From positions 62,001 to 126,000 of the forward strand of contig CALVHO010000001.1 of assembly GCA_944328445.1 (NCBI GenBank): a stretch of 64,000 nucleotides of DNA. The letters run 5' to 3'. Made by a program: the position numbers and the translations under genes. Position 1 is the stretch's first letter. Every line of letters begins with the position of its first letter. Under the pieces are notes generated by a model. The model made no database searches, was not told where the DNA came from, and was given only the letters and a program-made list of their open reading frames with translations. Source of the DNA: an uncultured Clostridia bacterium. Its GTDB lineage: Bacteria > Bacillota > Clostridia > Christensenellales > Borkfalkiaceae. Shown piece by piece: positions 61,979 through 64,000 of this stretch.

Positions 61979-62389
61979 TCAGCTGACGAGGCCGCCGCCT
62001 TCGGGCGCGTCCTCGGCAAAGAGCGGGCGGGTGGGCAGGGGCAGCTGCACGGGCGCGACCATGGCCGCGGACATGGCGGCCGCCAGGACGGCGCGCAGGT
62101 GCAGATAGAGCACCTCGGTGGCGCGGATAACGGCCTCGCGTTCGCTCTCCCCGCCGTGAAAAAAGCCCGTGAGCGCGGCGCCCGCGTCGAAGGGCGAGCG
62201 CGAACCCTCCTCCCCGCCGAGGCGCACGGAGAGGGTGAGGGCGAAGGCGCCCTCCTCCTGCTGCGCGCGGCGCACCTTGCGCGAGAAGGTGGGTTTGAGG
62301 TCGATCTTGTCGCCCGCCTGCGGGCGGGCGCCCGTGAGGCGGAAGTGCAGTTCTTCGGTGCGGATGGCCCGCAGCGTCAGCTTCGGCAT
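61979..62389 (-). CDS. SecB-like protein (possible export chaperone)
   Basis: 136 residues. The pattern is reminiscent of SecB-fold proteins: beta-rich start (LTLRAIRTEELHFRLTGARP), central FALTLSVRLGGE and AALTGFFHGG, then the long helix TEVLYLHLRAVLAAAMSAAM leading to a Pro-rich strand PVQLPLPTRPLF. Many Bacillota have such proteins of unclear role. Call is by pattern only. Start at ATG 62389 behind GGAGGAG. Monocistronic. Confidence 0.45.
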   Translation of the reverse strand: MPKLTLRAIRTEELHFRLTGARPQAGDKIDLKPTFSRKVRRAQQEEGAFALTLSVRLGGEEGSRSPFDAGAALTGFFHGGESEREAVIRATEVLYLHLRAVLAAAMSAAMVAPVQLPLPTRPLFAEDAPEGGGLVS

Positions 62390-62450
62390 GGCGTTCTCCT
62401 CCCCCGGACGCGGGGGCGCGTACGTTCCGCCTGCGGCGGACGTTTTTACC

Positions 62451-62479
62451 ATTATACCGCCTGCGCGCGCGTTTGTCAA
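62451..62479 (-). promoter_or_regulatory. Promoter of the SecB-like gene
   Basis: Minus strand -35 TTGACA (62474-62479), 17-bp spacer, -10 TATAAT (62451-62456). Confidence 0.8.
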
Positions 62480-62523
62480 CGCCGAACGCGCCCCGCGCCC
62501 GCCTTCGGGCGGGCGCGGGGCGC

Positions 62524-62552
62524 AAAAAGGCGGGGGAAGAGCCTCCCCCGCC
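62524..62552 (-). terminator. Terminator of the YpeB-like gene
   Basis: 9-bp stem GGCGGGGGA/TCCCCCGCC (62529-62537, 62544-62552) followed by TTTTT on the minus strand. A second, longer GC palindrome (about 62491-62523) follows and precedes the next promoter. Confidence 0.8.
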
Positions 62553-62569
62553 CTGCCTTTTGCGGGCGT

Positions 62570-64000
62570 TCAGCGCAGGATGTTGCCGCGGTCGCTCGGG
62601 GAGACGACGCGGATGTCACACAGCACGCCCGTCTGCGCGTCGACGTAGGCGAAGTAGGTGCGCCCGCCGTGGTCCCCGTGCACCTCGTAGACGAGGCGTT
62701 CCTCCCCGCCTTCGGGGATGACGGCCAGGCGTATGCCGCGCACTTCGTCCATTTTGGCGGCGGCGTTCTCCTCGACGCGCCCGCGGGGAACGGCGGGCGC
62801 GGGCAGCGTGCGCGCATGGTGGCAGCGCAGGAAGCCGCCCGCCTCCATCCCCGTGACGATGCCGCGTTCGGTGCAGACCTTGACGGTGATGCGGTCGGGA
62901 TAGACGAGCACGCCGCCCTGTTCATAGGCGAACTGCACGTCTGCCTCGCTGCCCGACTCGCTGACCCACACGGGCGCCATGCCCGCGTAGCCGCACTTCT
63001 CCAAAAAGGCGGAGGCGATGGTTTCCGCGGCGGAAAGGTCGAAGTTTTTCTGCGAACAGGGGCGGTAGCTTTCGAGCATGGCCAGCATGCCGCCGCGCTC
63101 GGTGATGCGCGCCGTATAGGCATCTCCCGCCTCCGAAACGAACTGCACGTCGTAGCAGGCGAAGGGGCCCTCCGTCTTGCCCGCGACGCGCAGCTCGCGC
63201 GGGCGGTAGTCCGCGAACCAGCTGTTCGCGCGTTCGGCGGCCTGCTCCTCGCTCAGCGCGGGCATGGAAGAGAGCATGTTCTCGCGCGGCTGCGGGCGGG
63301 GCCGTTCGCTGCGGGCGGCCGCGTCGAGAGCGCGCAGCGCCTGCACGAATCCCCCTTCGGCATCGGCGAGCGCGGACAGGCCGCCCTCGGTGCTCTCGGC
63401 CAGCGCGGGCAGGGCCGCGCGCACCTTTTCGGAGGTGCCGTAGAAGTGCTCGACGGCTTCCGCCGCCCCATCCCCGAGGGAACGGCCCGCGGCCAGGGTG
63501 TTCAGCGCGTGGCGCGAAAAGGCGGATACGCGGTTGAAATAGGCGGAAAGTTCGGCCGTTTCGTGCCCGTCGCAGGGCAGCGCGGCCAGGTCGGCCTCGG
63601 CCAGTTCGCTGTACACGCGCGCCTCGGCGAGCAGCTTTTGCAGCTCGTAGCCGCCGTCCGCCAGGCGGGCCTTGGCCAGGGCGGTGCCGAGGGAGCCGAC
63701 GTGCTCGCACAGCGAACAGGCGTGCGCGCGGTAGGTCGCGGCCAGCTCGGTTTTGGAATTTTGCAGGTCGAAATAGCCGACGGTGACGATCGCCCCGAGG
63801 GCGAGCACGGCCACCGAGAGCGAGACGACGGCCGCCAGCCAGCCGCCGAAGCCCGGGGCGCGCTTATGCTCCCCGCCGCGTCCGCGCTTTTCGCTGCGGT
63901 GTTCTTCCGCGGCCTCCTTCTGCGCGCGGGCGGCCTTGCCCTCCGCGCTTTTGCGGGCGCGCTCCTCCTTCCTTTTGGCGGCCTCGACGCGGCGCGCGGC
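62570..64000 (-). CDS. YpeB-like spore germination protein (5' end outside window)
   Basis: 476 codons visible, open to the right edge with no stop, so the start is missing. From the edge: a Lys/Arg/Glu-rich segment of about 50 residues (VEAAKRKEERARK), one TM helix (GGWLAAVVSLSVAVLALGAI), then an exported region. The C-terminal part has PepSY-like repeats and phrases seen in YpeB (FLEKCGYAGMAPVWV; YEQGGVLVYPDRITVKV; RTYFAYVDAQTGVLCDIRVV). YpeB controls the cortex hydrolase SleB in spores; sleB is not in the window. The charged cytoplasmic extension is unlike classical YpeB. Confidence 0.82.
   Translation of the reverse strand, partial: AARRVEAAKRKEERARKSAEGKAARAQKEAAEEHRSEKRGRGGEHKRAPGFGGWLAAVVSLSVAVLALGAIVTVGYFDLQNSKTELAATYRAHACSLCEHVGSLGTALAKARLADGGYELQKLLAEARVYSELAEADLAALPCDGHETAELSAYFNRVSAFSRHALNTLAAGRSLGDGAAEAVEHFYGTSEKVRAALPALAESTEGGLSALADAEGGFVQALRALDAAARSERPRPQPRENMLSSMPALSEEQAAERANSWFADYRPRELRVAGKTEGPFACYDVQFVSEAGDAYTARITERGGMLAMLESYRPCSQKNFDLSAAETIASAFLEKCGYAGMAPVWVSESGSEADVQFAYEQGGVLVYPDRITVKVCTERGIVTGMEAGGFLRCHHARTLPAPAVPRGRVEENAAAKMDEVRGIRLAVIPEGGEERLVYEVHGDHGGRTYFAYVDAQTGVLCDIRVVSPSDRGNILR

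Overview
The window (about 64 kb, high GC) reads as the chromosome of a Gram-positive, probably gut-dwelling, endospore-forming member of the Clostridia (Bacillota). Evidence: an S10 ribosomal operon and a rpmG-secE-nusG-rplKA-rplJL cluster in Bacillota order, an enoyl reductase of the FabK type inside a fab-acc operon, a YpeB-like spore germination gene, GTP-dependent PEPCK, a DUF4250 gene, strong SD sites and TTGACA/TATAAT promoters. A Christensenellales-like lineage is a guess I cannot prove. No rRNA, tRNA, CRISPR array, transposase or phage gene was seen.

Layout. 1-5400 (minus): S10 operon rpsJ to rpsQ, with promoter and a terminator-like leader. 5540-6920 (plus): a small Xre-type regulator with two tandem palindromes upstream, and a YitT-family membrane protein. 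7050-10930 (minus): rplL, rplJ with an L10 leader and attenuator, rplA, rplK, nusG, secE and rpmG (short, easily missed). 11100-12280 (plus): flavodiiron protein. 12400-35480 (minus): a large carbohydrate region. 35700-42760 (minus): GH31, GH43 and LamG/FIVAR genes, with a mosaic intergenic repeat. 42900-46750 (minus): Na/Pi cotransporter and PEPCK. 46880-49660 (plus): FHA-ABC ATPase, permease, DUF4250. 49800-51660 (minus): CPBP protease, DegV. 51740-61890 (minus): accA-accD-accC-accB-fabF-[repeat]-fabG-fabD-fabK-acpP-fabH, and fabZ with its own promoter. 61980-64000 (minus): a SecB-like protein and a YpeB homologue running off the window.

The most interesting unit is at 12.4-35.5 kb. One roughly 20-kb operon, behind a promoter with three LacI-type palindromes, encodes three DUF4185 lipoproteins (the family now classed as GH183 endo-D-arabinanases), a GH172/DUF2961 enzyme (family including exo-alpha-D-arabinofuranosidases), a GH127 enzyme, a CUT1 ABC importer without its ATPase, a large GH43-like lipoprotein and several surface binding proteins. 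At its end lie a LacI regulator, an SIS-domain D-arabinose-5-phosphate isomerase homologue and a ribokinase-family kinase. Together they fit a Gram-positive pathway for D-arabinan, for example mycobacterial arabinogalactan or lipoarabinomannan: cleave outside, import, trim inside, phosphorylate D-arabinose, isomerise to ribulose-5-phosphate. No L-arabinose genes (araA/B/D) are present. Two G/C homopolymers, one in the lacI promoter spacer and one that frameshifts the isomerase gene, raise the possibility of phase variation, or of sequencing error.

Functional calls come from motif recognition and gene context by eye; no database search was run. Start codons were set by SD position where possible.
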